DNA from: CAZWDL01 sp964632995
Lineage (GTDB): Bacteria > Bacteroidota > Bacteroidia > Chitinophagales > Saprospiraceae
Length of the DNA: 13,557 nt
Direction of reading: 5' to 3'
Assembly (NCBI GenBank): GCA_964632995.1
Contig: CAZWDL010000161.1
Location: 1 to 13,557, forward strand
Below the pieces are notes generated by a model, which was not told where the DNA came from, did not search any database, and worked only from the letters and a program-made list of their open reading frames with translations. The translations under genes were made by a program, and so were the position numbers. Below, piece by piece: positions 5,543 through 12,279 of this stretch. Each line of letters opens with the position of its first letter. Within the stretch, counting starts at the first letter, position 1.

Positions 5543-7962
5543 AAACTCCCCCGCAGCGCCAGGATCAGGTTCCTCCCCGGTCCGGCAATGCCCGACGAAT
5601 AGGGCCGGTAGCGCTGATCCGTGATGTTCTCCAGGCCTGCGTTTAGCTGCAAGGCCGGGCTCAGCTGGTAGCTCGCCTTGAGGTTGAGGGTATACCAGCC
5701 GGGGGAATGAGGGTTCCCGTTTTCATCCGTCGCGTAAATATCGGGTTTCCCGCGCTCCGAGGGGGCCAGGTCGGCGAAGGCGATCTCGCCGTTGTAGAGA
5801 GCGTAGAGGTCGATCTTCAGTCGCTCCCGCTGATAGATCAGGTGGGTAGTTCCAAAAGAAGGAGCGATATGACGCACGGGAAAGGTCTGTTCGCTGCCGG
5901 GCTCTTCCTCTTCGCCGTCCTGCCAGTTGTAGCGCGAGGAGAGGGAGAAGCCTTTCGGCAAAAGCAGTTCCAGCCCCGCCTGTACGCCCCATACGCGCGC
6001 CTGCGCGGCGTTCTGTATAGCCTGTACCTGGCTGAGCGTTCCGTCGTAGAGGATGCTGTCGCGTCCGTCAAACTGGAAGTCGCGGCGAATCAGGGCATTA
6101 TCGAGCAGCGTATAGAAGCCCGTAGCGTCGAGGCGCAACCACTCCCCCACCGTTTTGACGATGCCCAGATCGAGGCTGTAAGCGTATTCGGAGTTGAGCT
6201 CCGGGTTCGGCACCACCACCGCTCCCGGCTCCGAGTCGAAGACCTTGCCCACATCGTCGATGTTGGGCGCGCGGAAGCCGGTAGACAGATTGACGTTGAA
6301 CTGCCAGCCCGGGTCGGGGCGGTAGGTCAGTCCGGCGCTGCCGGTGAGGGCGCCCTCCATCAGGCTGGTTTCCGAAAAGGGGAAGTCGAAGAAAGTACGG
6401 TCGAATTCGGCATTCACGTCGACCAGGTTATAGCGCAGGCCCGTCAGCAGGGTGAGCTCGGAATTCAGATTGGCCTTCAGGCTGAGGTAGGCGGCGTAGG
6501 AGTTCCAGGTGGAGCCGTCCGGATAGCGGGTGCTGGTGGGGGCGACGCCCCCGGTTTCAATATCCTCGATCTCCGCTTCCGATCCGATGCGGTTGAATAC
6601 GGCCTCGGCGCCGTAGAAGAGGGAGACGCTTTCGCTAAATTCTTTGTCAAAATCGAGGTTAAAGGAAAGGGCGTTGACCGTCTCCTCGCGGTGGCGCAGC
6701 CCCGTTCGGCCGAAGCGGCGATCGTGGCGGCTCTCCTGGTAAAACTGGTGGGCGGCCACCAGGCGCAGCTGATCGTACATCCCTCCTTCCCGCCGGTGCC
6801 GGGCCTGCAGGTTGTTCATGATCCAGCGCTGCGGCCCGTAGAACCATTCGGCGCTGCGCAGCTCGCCGTCGCGCCGCTCGATAAGGCGGTCGTAGCGAGG
6901 CACATCGGAGGTAGTGGCGAAATGCAGTCCGTAATTGAACTCCCACTGATCGCTGGGCCGGAAGCGGATGCGCTGCATGGCGTTGATCTGCCGGTAACCG
7001 GTCGGCTTCTGCAGCCTGGGCTTCGGGTTTTCTACTACGCGATCCTCGCCGTTTACCCGCACTACATATTCGGGACGCAGGTATTCACCGGGTCCGTGGC
7101 TGCCCATGCGCAGATCGTCAAAGTCGCTAAAGGAGACGCTGCTGACGAAGCCCCAGCGCTGCCCGCCGTACTGCAGGTCCAGATGGGCCGTCTTTTCATT
7201 ATTGGCGCTGGAATACCGAAGCAGGGCATTACCGGCAAAGAGCTTATTTTCTCCCGAGGACAATTTGGGCAGCAGGGTGTGGAAGTCCATCACCCCGCCG
7301 ATGGCGTCGCTGCCGTAGATGACCGACGTGGGACCGAAGATGACTTCGGCATTCTGGGTGGCCAGCGGATCCAGCGAAATGACGTTCTGCAGGTTGCCGC
7401 TGCGGAAGATGGCGTTGTTCATCCGTACGCCGTCGACGACCAGCAGCACCCGGTTGGCGGCAAAGCCGCGGATCATGGGGCTGCCGCCGCCTAATTGGCT
7501 CTTCTGGATAAACACCTGCCCGGAGGCGCCCAGCAGGTCGGCCGCCGTTTGCGGCTGCTGAAACTGCACCTCGCGGGCGCGCAGCACGGCAATGTGGAAG
7601 GGCACCTCGCGGCGGTCCTGCTCCCAGCGGTTGGCCGAGACGACGATCTCGTCGAGCAGGAGCTGGTCCTCCTCCATCATCAAGGTGAAGTCAGCAGCGC
7701 GCAGTTCCTCAAAGCTGCGCACCGTGGTCTTGTAGCCGATCAGGCGAAAGTAGATGCTGTCAGCCCCTTCGAATTCGGAGATCTCCGCCTGTCCCTGCCC
7801 GTCGGTCACGGCCGTGGCGCGCGGCACGGGGCTGTAGAGGCTGACCAGTTCGAGGGGTTGCAGGGTCTGCTGGTCCACTACGGTAATCGTTTGTGCGGTG
7901 AGCATAGCACCTTGCAGACAGCATAGTGTAATAAAGAGTAGCGTAATGTTTCTTGTTTGCAT
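5539..7962 (-). CDS. TonB-dependent outer membrane receptor, haem/haemoglobin-receptor-like
   Basis: The preferred start at 7962 gives 807 residues beginning with a signal peptide (about 1-23, LTA|Q). Starts at 7986 and 8013 only add a non-hydrophobic leader. Residues of about 26-100 form a carboxypeptidase-D-regulatory-like domain typical of Bacteroidota receptors. A TonB-box-like DEIVVSA lies at 104-110. The plug domain follows (about 112-235: GGGSPMIRGFAANRVLLVVDGVRMNN, IFGPTSVIYGSDAIGGV). The rest is the 22-strand barrel, ending in the family-typical ENITDQRYRPY and a C-terminal Phe. A FRAP motif (563-566) and NPEL (586-589) recall haem/haemoglobin receptors, but the segment between them contains no histidine, so the cargo is uncertain; it might be haem, a siderophore or another metal complex. 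It imports a ligand across the outer membrane using TonB-ExbBD energy. Its stop codon overlaps the stop codon of the convergent ATPase gene. Confidence 0.9.
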   Translation of the reverse strand: MQTRNITLLFITLCCLQGAMLTAQTITVVDQQTLQPLELVSLYSPVPRATAVTDGQGQAEISEFEGADSIYFRLIGYKTTVRSFEELRAADFTLMMEEDQLLLDEIVVSANRWEQDRREVPFHIAVLRAREVQFQQPQTAADLLGASGQVFIQKSQLGGGSPMIRGFAANRVLLVVDGVRMNNAIFRSGNLQNVISLDPLATQNAEVIFGPTSVIYGSDAIGGVMDFHTLLPKLSSGENKLFAGNALLRYSSANNEKTAHLDLQYGGQRWGFVSSVSFSDFDDLRMGSHGPGEYLRPEYVVRVNGEDRVVENPKPRLQKPTGYRQINAMQRIRFRPSDQWEFNYGLHFATTSDVPRYDRLIERRDGELRSAEWFYGPQRWIMNNLQARHRREGGMYDQLRLVAAHQFYQESRHDRRFGRTGLRHREETVNALSFNLDFDKEFSESVSLFYGAEAVFNRIGSEAEIEDIETGGVAPTSTRYPDGSTWNSYAAYLSLKANLNSELTLLTGLRYNLVDVNAEFDRTFFDFPFSETSLMEGALTGSAGLTYRPDPGWQFNVNLSTGFRAPNIDDVGKVFDSEPGAVVVPNPELNSEYAYSLDLGIVKTVGEWLRLDATGFYTLLDNALIRRDFQFDGRDSILYDGTLSQVQAIQNAAQARVWGVQAGLELLLPKGFSLSSRYNWQDGEEEEPGSEQTFPVRHIAPSFGTTHLIYQRERLKIDLYALYNGEIAFADLAPSERGKPDIYATDENGNPHSPGWYTLNLKASYQLSPALQLNAGLENITDQRYRPYSSGIAGPGRNLILALRGSF

Positions 7963-8015
7963 GAGTCGAGTTTTGTTAAAATCCATTGGCAAGCATCCCA
8001 GGCAAATGCGCACCG

Positions 8016-8115
8016 CGTTCCGTCGTTGGCGACCTGCCAGGCGGGAACGGCCATTTGCCGAAAGGCGAATCCAAATGGCGGGGAGATCACTCCGTGGGGA
8101 ACAAACTGGAACCAG
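8016..8115 (-). other. Hairpin-rich leader upstream of the TonB receptor
   Basis: Four inverted repeats lie in one 100-base stretch. They are CGTTCC/GGAACG (8016-8021 with 8044-8049) enclosing TGGC/GCCA (8027-8030 with 8036-8039), GCCATTTG/CAAATGGC (8050-8057 with 8072-8079), GGAG/CTCC (8082-8085 with 8090-8093) and CTGG/CCAG (8106-8109 with 8112-8115). The two largest abut with no gap. In minus sense this would be the 5' leader of the receptor mRNA. I could not match it to the cobalamin, TPP or other riboswitch consensus. It may be a structured RNA or merely palindromic intergenic repeats. Confidence 0.35.
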
Positions 8116-8329
8116 TCAACAGGAACCGGTATTTATCTTCAATCCGTCCTTGTTGAAAAGTTTAGGAAACCTGGAACCGGGAATATCATTTCCAGACCGG
8201 AGCTGTTCAAGGTTCAAAAGTTCTTAGTCCTCTTGAAAATGAGCGTTTTATACCGAACCGGACACTGTATATTGAATACTCCCTCTGAAAATGAGATTCT
8301 CGATTTCAGATCTGCTAAACTCTAAACCA

Positions 8330-8349
8330 GCCGTTCCCGTAGGGACGGC
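8330..8349 (-). terminator. GC-rich hairpin downstream of the small membrane-protein gene
   Basis: GCCG, TCCC, loop GTA, GGGA, CGGC form a stem with one bulged T. It lies about 25 bases past the stop codon of the 8907-8374 gene. In that direction only a weak GGTTTAG follows, whereas a run of six T lies on the plus-strand side at about 8357. It may act as a terminator in either direction or be a dispersed palindromic word. Confidence 0.35.
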
Positions 8350-8373
8350 GACTATACTTTTTTGAATACTAAC

Positions 8374-8907
8374 TCAACTTATCGCTTTGGGAGGAGGCGT
8401 AGAGGGGCCCTGGACCCACTGATTGGCCGGCAGGGCAGGTGGAAGAAAAGAACAGGAAAAATATGGATCTGGCGGATGAACGCCTGGAAAATCCAGAACA
8501 CCGGCCACCGCGGGACAGCAGGACAGCAGTAGCGGCAAGCGGACATAATCGCCGCTCCGGGACAAGTCGCGGCCGGCGCTCTCGAAAAGCTCCGTTTCCT
8601 CGTGATCGTAAATGCCGTGGTAAAGCGTCGTATCGCCCCGCTCCTCGATGCGGAAGATGTCGTACATGCGGCCGTGGTAACGAACCTCACCCCGCTCCAC
8701 ATGCTGAAAATGGGGATGCCGGCCGTCCTCCCAGCTTTTGGGAATGCGCAGTACATGCACTTCACCCTCCGCTACACCGGCTTCCAGCTGCGCGGCGACA
8801 TCCCGCTCCCGGGACGCTTCTTTCCATTGCAGAAACGCCCACCAGGCCGTAGCCTGCAGCAGCAGGAGCAAGGCCAGTAAACCGGTGTAAAGGGAGCGGT
8901 GCGTCAT
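8374..8907 (-). CDS. Small membrane-anchored protein of a TonB-receptor-associated Bacteroidota family
   Basis: The 177-residue product has an N-terminal hydrophobic helix (about 8-27: YTGLLALLLLLQATAWWAFL), so it is likely anchored in the inner membrane with its body in the periplasm. The central segment, HPHFQHVERGEVRYHGRM then YDIFRIEERGD and ETELF (about 63-110), matches from memory an uncharacterised Bacteroidota family with the pattern E-h-R/Y-x-G-x-M-Y-D-h. That family is often found next to TonB receptors or metal-handling genes. The tail is Cys/Pro-rich and ends in TPPPKAIS, again typical of the family, so no frameshift needs to be invoked. It is co-directional with the receptor gene and 411 bp upstream of it. 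A -7-like box lies only 5 bases before the ATG. Function unknown; the link to uptake is inferred from context. Confidence 0.65.
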   Translation of the reverse strand: MTHRSLYTGLLALLLLLQATAWWAFLQWKEASRERDVAAQLEAGVAEGEVHVLRIPKSWEDGRHPHFQHVERGEVRYHGRMYDIFRIEERGDTTLYHGIYDHEETELFESAGRDLSRSGDYVRLPLLLSCCPAVAGVLDFPGVHPPDPYFSCSFLPPALPANQWVQGPSTPPPKAIS

Positions 8908-8912
8908 AAGGG

Positions 8913-8920
8913 CAAAGTTA
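8913..8920 (-). promoter_or_regulatory. Bacteroidota -7 box TAACTTTG
   Basis: TAACTTTG matches the TAnnTTTG consensus of the Bacteroidota primary sigma factor. The ATG of the small membrane-protein gene begins 5 bases downstream, so a transcript from this box would be leaderless or nearly so. A well-spaced -33 TTG was not found; the nearest, at 8947-8945, is too far. Only the -7 element is supported. Confidence 0.45.
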
Positions 8921-9054
8921 CGGAAAATGGGAGAAGTGGCCAGGTCAATCCGCCAACCGGACCACCGAGTGGAAAACCGTAAGCGTTATGTGCCGGAATG
9001 GTTTGTGGGTATCGAAAAGAAAGTAAGCCTACGACGAAGGGCATCTTGCCTGTC

Positions 9055-9219
9055 CGATGCCTGGAATGGTTTGTAAATATGGAGAAACTCAGCCATCAAA
9101 TTCAGGAATGGTCTGTCATTTGCAACACCATTCGTCCTCATAGCTCCATCGGTTACAAACCGCCCGATGATTTTGAACAGCTAAATCAGAGTCTCTACTT
9201 TAAACCGGTTGCGGCTTAG
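9055..9219 (+). pseudogene. C-terminal remnant of an IS3-type (rve/DDE) transposase
   Basis: The peptide CLEWFVNMEKL...IQEWSVICNTIRPHSSIGYKPPDDF matches the C-terminus of IS3-family OrfB integrases (usual form: W...YNTxRPHSSLGYxPP), ending in TAG at 9217-9219. Only about 50 residues of a protein that is usually near 280 remain. The catalytic DDE core, OrfA and terminal repeats are all absent. Upstream sequence at 8927-9076 holds a small frame with a similar PEWFVGIEK peptide, which reflects a diverged DNA duplication rather than an intact gene. This marks the start of the degenerate, AT-rich segment. Confidence 0.7.
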
Positions 9220-9285
9220 GGGAAGGGTACATTCTTTGCCCATATAACGGCGTTTCGATTCTCGGCAACGGTTACGTACAACACC

Positions 9286-9323
9286 AGAGCGTAAAGCCTA
9301 GGCTTTCAGCCGGATTTCGCTCT
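9286..9323. repeat. Nested palindrome with AAAGCCTAGGCTTT core
   Basis: AAAGCCTAGGCTTT (9293-9306) is a perfect 14-bp palindrome. It sits inside the AGAGCG (9286-9291) and CGCTCT (9318-9323) arms. ATAAC (9244-9248) and GTTAT (9326-9330) lie further out. The arrangement, directly behind the lone peptidase gene, loosely recalls a foldable recombination site, but the attC consensus ends are not clearly present. Confidence 0.4.
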
Positions 9324-9336
9324 TAGTTATTAGCTA

Positions 9337-9358
9337 CCGATTTTCTTTTATAAATCGG
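9337..9358 (-). terminator. Hairpin over the stop codon of the cysteine peptidase gene
   Basis: CCGATTT (9337-9343) and AAATCGG (9352-9358) pair across an 8-base loop that holds most of the TAA stop. No clear T run follows in the minus direction, so it may be a weak terminator or an end-protecting hairpin. Confidence 0.35.
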
Positions 9359-9980
9359 GGAATAGAACAGTATGTGTCCAATTAACTTTATAGTCAAGCA
9401 AATTCCCTTGAATTAGATCGTTCCATGTTGCACCATATCCCATTAGATCACTATCTCCCTTAAAATATCCGTACATAGGATCACTCAATATCAATGATTT
9501 GCGAATATTACCTTTATCCCTGTATACCGAATGGTCAAATCCTGCAATGACTATGAAGTGTCCTTGGCCTAATGCACTTTCCACTCGTATTATTATTGGT
9601 CGGGAGTTTCTTAGTTCATTCGTGATGGTTTCCCAATCTACTCTATAGTAAATTTCTGTAGTAAGACCATATGGTTCTACTATCTTGTAAAATTCTAGTA
9701 AGGAGTTTTGTAAATTACATCTTGAGAGCCGGGAACAACAGTTATTCGAAAAATATTCAGAGACGATTTCACAATCACCAAGATCTGTTCCTTTTCTGGT
9801 GTTAATGACTTCCGCTAAGGTTGCTGCCCAACACCAATTAGTTTGGGTTTGAGGAACGTGTTTAAAATTCTCTAAACGTCCAAATTCAATAGTTTCTAAA
9901 GAGTGTCGACTCCCCTGCCCCTTAACATTATCGCTCAGAATTATTAAGAAGAGGAAGAGTAAAGCAATTTTCTGTTTCAT
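9348..9980 (-). CDS. Secreted papain-like cysteine peptidase (C39/AvrRpt2-like)
   Basis: The 210-residue product starts at ATG 9980, immediately before a clear signal peptide (MKQKIALLFLFLIILSDNVKG, cleavage near residue 20). A longer frame up to 10082 lacks such a start. The papain-like triad is visible: oxyanion Gln at 44 or 46, Cys50 in QTNWCWAA, His141 in GQGHFIVIAGF, and Asp167 in LSDPMYG. Extra cysteines at 70, 81, 82 and 88 fit the family pattern C-x-I-V...CC...C and may form disulfides. It resembles the lone secreted C39-like peptidases of many bacteria rather than the peptidase domain of bacteriocin exporters, because no transmembrane or ABC region is present. The substrate is unknown. 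The gene is strongly AT-rich, sits alone between transposon debris, and has no partner, inhibitor or secretion gene nearby, so it is probably horizontally acquired. Confidence 0.8.
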   Translation of the reverse strand: MKQKIALLFLFLIILSDNVKGQGSRHSLETIEFGRLENFKHVPQTQTNWCWAATLAEVINTRKGTDLGDCEIVSEYFSNNCCSRLSRCNLQNSLLEFYKIVEPYGLTTEIYYRVDWETITNELRNSRPIIIRVESALGQGHFIVIAGFDHSVYRDKGNIRKSLILSDPMYGYFKGDSDLMGYGATWNDLIQGNLLDYKVNWTHTVLFPDL

Positions 9981-10084
9981 AATTTTAAAGTTTGCATGAT
10001 GATTGTTGTTAAATAGCAGCCAACTCAAAGGAATGTCTGCGCCCACCATCCCAGAGATCAACTTTCCTACCTGCACTAGCACAG

Positions 10085-10171
10085 GCCCATACGGGCAGGC
10101 ATTCAGCTTCGCTGAGTCCTTCGGGGTTCAGTCGCCGACGGCCAAAGCCTTTGGCGAAGGGCCATGGCGAC
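10085..10171. repeat. Chain of three hairpins
   Basis: GCCC/GGGC (10085-10088 with 10093-10096) is followed by TCAGC/GCTGA (10103-10107 with 10111-10115). Next comes a nested structure with outer arms GTCGCC/GGCGAC (10131-10136 with 10166-10171) and the inner perfect palindrome GCCAAAG-c-CTTTGGC (10141-10155). It is GC-rich within AT-rich surroundings and upstream of the peptidase gene. It is probably a dispersed palindromic repeat. Confidence 0.5.
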
Positions 10172-10301
10172 GAGCCGTTGAACGTTTACCCGACCGGCAT
10201 TACGCTGGGCGGGATCACGGAGCTCAGGGCTAATGCTTCCTTAGGGAAAGGCTTTATTCCTTCAGGATACTTCCCCTCGCCCTAGTTTACGATTTTCGAT
10301 G

Positions 10302-10309
10302 CAAATATA
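10302..10309 (-). promoter_or_regulatory. -7-like box TATATTTG pointing at the peptidase gene
   Basis: TATATTTG fits TAnnTTTG. It lies 322 bp upstream of the peptidase ATG in the same direction. A transcript from it would carry the 10085-10171 hairpin chain in its leader. No -33 TTG partner is clear, so this is only a candidate. Confidence 0.3.
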
Positions 10310-10480
10310 TTACTATTTCTCAGGTCCGTTCCTGGAGAGATGAAGAAGATTTATTGGACTACATTTTCGAAGCTGTACTCGACGTAAGCACTACGCGTAG
10401 ACTTCCTGAATTTCTTCCCTACCCGCCGAAAAGTCGGGGCGTAAGGTCGGTATCAAAATCGGACAGGTATTTTTGATAAG

Positions 10481-10519
10481 CTTCCATAACGTGTGGTTTT
10501 GGTGAACACCATCTGGAAG
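10481..10519. repeat. Compound hairpin next to the IS66 left end
   Basis: Outer arms CTTCCA (10481-10486) and TGGAAG (10514-10519) enclose TGGTG-aa-CACCA (10500-10511). The element lies 14 bases outside the IS66 terminal repeat and might have been the insertion target. Confidence 0.4.
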
Positions 10520-10529
10520 TTAAGACGAA

Positions 10530-10556
10530 AAAGTATCCCCTCAAAACAGGCTGGCC
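10530..10556 (+). repeat. IS66 left terminal inverted repeat
   Basis: This is identical over 27 bases to the reverse complement of 12253-12279. The transposase stop codon begins 4 bases inside it. Confidence 0.9.
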
Positions 10557-10559
10557 TAG

Positions 10560-12212
10560 TCACTGATAAGCCAGCTTGATAGAGTCAGCTAATGATATCA
10601 TTTTAGACTGGCCGGTGATACGATCAGCAATATAATCTAAAGCGTTGATGCCTAATTCAGCAGCGGTTTCGACAATTGATAAAAAGGCATCTCGCACCCT
10701 GGTTCCTTTTGGCGACATGGTGTGCAAAGAGACATCTCGCTTGCGGACCATTCGCCTTGCTGCTAACTCCGCTGCGTTGTTGTGAAGCGGCAAGGCGGGG
10801 TGGTCTAAGACTGCCAGGAGCTTATCCTTATTGGCGTAAGTGCCGTTGATGAGTTTGTCTAATTGAGCAAAATTGGTTGTCTGAGTGAAGATCTCATCAA
10901 ATTCGGCCTCTAATTGGCTTTTTTGTATAGCCTGCCTGGCCTGAGGAAGTTCTTTGAAATCCAGGAGTTTGTCGTAATAGGTCCAATACTGGTCTTTGAA
11001 GTCCTCCAATAGTCGGCGATGATGATTCAGCCGAGGAGTAAGTTTGTTGTAGGGACGAGCGTCATGTACCCAACACAAGGCTTGAATCAGGCGAGCTATT
11101 TTTTGGTATTCGGTCGCATCATCCGTCAAAAGCAGGTCACCACCGGGAAATTTTCCTGAGCGAAGTAGTGGCCGAGAGCAAAGGAGTCGATGATACGAGC
11201 GAATATGTTCTTCTTGGCGGCTATGGAGCCAGCCTTTTGTTGAACCAGTCGGCAAAAATCTTTTTTCGAATAAGTCTGACCATGCTTAAAAAGCCAGGCC
11301 AACTTATTTTGGTCTGCTTGAGAGACTTTGAAGACTTGCAGCAAAGTACGGGTATGGACATTGTAACTCAGCCCAATCCCGTCTTTTGGATTGCCCTGAA
11401 GAGCGGTCAGTACATCAAAGCGTTTTCTGCCCTCGAGCGTGTAGAAGACACTGACAAATTCAGCGCAAACCACATGGGTGGATTTTTGTTGTCCCTTTTC
11501 TCTATTGCCGGTGCTATCCGTTTGTACGTAGGGGCTTTGGTCGATGCCCACCTGCAAAATAGCTTCCTGCTCGGCTAAGGCCCACTGTTCCTGCAACTTT
11601 AAAATGTGGTCAATACTGCCAGTGGAGATAGAAATGCCGATGCTATCCATCAACGCTTTGATTCGCCCCTGAGTGACATCACAACCATAGTACAAGGTGT
11701 GCAGTAGAGCCTGCAAATTGGCGCCGAATGCTCCGGTGTAGTCTTGCCGGCAAAGAAGCACGAAAAGTCTTCTTAAGAGAGGGAGAGTAGTAAACCGCTA
11801 CACGATAACGGACATTGTCTCGTACTAATTTAGCGTCTTGGCAAATGACTTCATCATAGTACTTCAACTTGGCGTCTGCGGGAAGTTCGCTTATTGGGAT
11901 TTCCAAGGGTTTTACCCGGTCGATAATTATCCAGTCCCGTTTGGGGCCCTTCTTGCGATTCTTCGACTTTCTCTTCTTCTCTCTGGATTGACTGGAATAG
12001 TCTTTGCTAGAAGTATTCCCTTTGATATTAGGCCGACCCTGTTCCCCCTTTAGCCGGTTGATTTCCTCCTTCAGCTCCTGGATCAACTCGTTTTGTTGCT
12101 CAATAAGACTGGCTTGATCTTCTATGGTATTAAGCAAAAAAGATACAACCGCCTGGATATTTTTATCCGAGCTTAAATCTTTTGGATTGATATTTTTGAG
12201 TTTGTCATCCAT
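10560..12212 (-). pseudogene. tnpC: IS66 transposase TnpC, frame broken twice
   Basis: The product is read in three frames. The N-terminal frame (from ATG 12212) has a coiled-coil/leucine-zipper segment (about residues 33-57), a basic linker and the DNA-binding part up to SLPA. At about 11744 the frame must skip one base to continue as DYTGAFGANLQALLHTLYYG. The middle frame has the first catalytic Asp in VQTDSTG (about 11517) and ends in TGA soon after ENF. A -1 shift at 11147-11153 restores PGGDLLLTDDATEY (second Asp, about 11121), and the last frame holds the catalytic Glu in NNAAELAARRMV (about 10768) and runs to TGA at 10560. All domains of a roughly 550-residue IS66 transposase are therefore present but not in one frame. 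Two single-base changes may be decay or assembly error. The second site could also be a programmed frameshift. Confidence 0.85.
11147..11153 (-). other. Slippery heptamer A_AAT_TTC at the second transposase frame break
   Basis: Read in the zero frame, codons AAT and TTC are preceded by A, giving the X_XXY_YYZ pattern used for -1 ribosomal frameshifting. A -1 slip here yields exactly the frame that encodes the rest of the transposase, while the zero frame stops about 6 codons later. No strong downstream stem-loop was evident. A one-base loss in the AAAATTTCCC run would look the same. Confidence 0.4.
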
Positions 12213-12252
12213 CTATTCTAAAGACGTATTCGATGGGATTATCACTTACTTC

Positions 12253-12279
12253 GGCCAGCCTGTTTTGAGGGGATACTTT
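12253..12279 (-). repeat. IS66 right terminal inverted repeat
   Basis: This is the perfect inverse of 10530-10556. It lies 40 bases upstream of the transposase start at 12212, so any promoter for the transposase must lie in or very near the repeat. Confidence 0.9.

Larger units (their letters stand above)
9981..10529. other. Gene-poor spacer with palindromes and possible coding relics
   Basis: No complete gene is supported. The part at 10085-10171 is a chain of palindromes and 10302-10309 is a -7-like box, both listed separately. Two fragments look coding-like but match nothing I know: a plus-strand stretch reading NVYPTGITLGGITELRA (about 10180-10230) and a 22-residue minus-strand frame at 10487-10419 (MEAYQKYLSDFDTDLTPRL...). 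Both may be remains of genes lost by decay or insertion. Confidence 0.35.
10530..12279 (-). mobile_element. IS66-family insertion sequence, single-gene (ISBst12-like)
   Basis: Perfect 27-bp inverted repeats occur at 10530-10556 and 12253-12279 (both begin AAAGTATCCCCTCAAAACAG when read inward). If the true tips are GTATCCCC, as is usual for IS66 (GTA start), the element spans 10533-12276, about 1.74 kb. It encodes only a TnpC transposase and no TnpA or TnpB, as in the ISBst12 subgroup. The 8 bases outside the 27-bp repeats, AAGACGAA on the left and AACATGAA on the right, agree at 6 of 8 positions, a possible decayed target duplication. Confidence 0.88.

Noticed and set aside
5707..7494. Plus-strand open frame of 595 codons opposite the TonB receptor
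   Set aside because: It is the mirror of a GC-rich receptor gene with well-recognised plug and barrel motifs. The antisense product is low-complexity and has no signal or domain.
7963..8373. Cobalamin or TPP riboswitch before the TonB receptor
   Set aside because: I looked for the B12-box and TPP consensus words on the minus strand and did not find them in the right order. The stretch is kept only as an unassigned structured leader.
8379..8765. Frameshift in the small membrane protein, suggested by its odd Cys/Pro-rich tail
   Set aside because: The tail ends in TPPPKAIS, which fits family members as I remember them, and the alternative frame gives nothing more convincing.
11168..11578. Plus-strand open frame inside the IS66 element
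   Set aside because: It is antisense to the conserved transposase middle region and is not a passenger gene.
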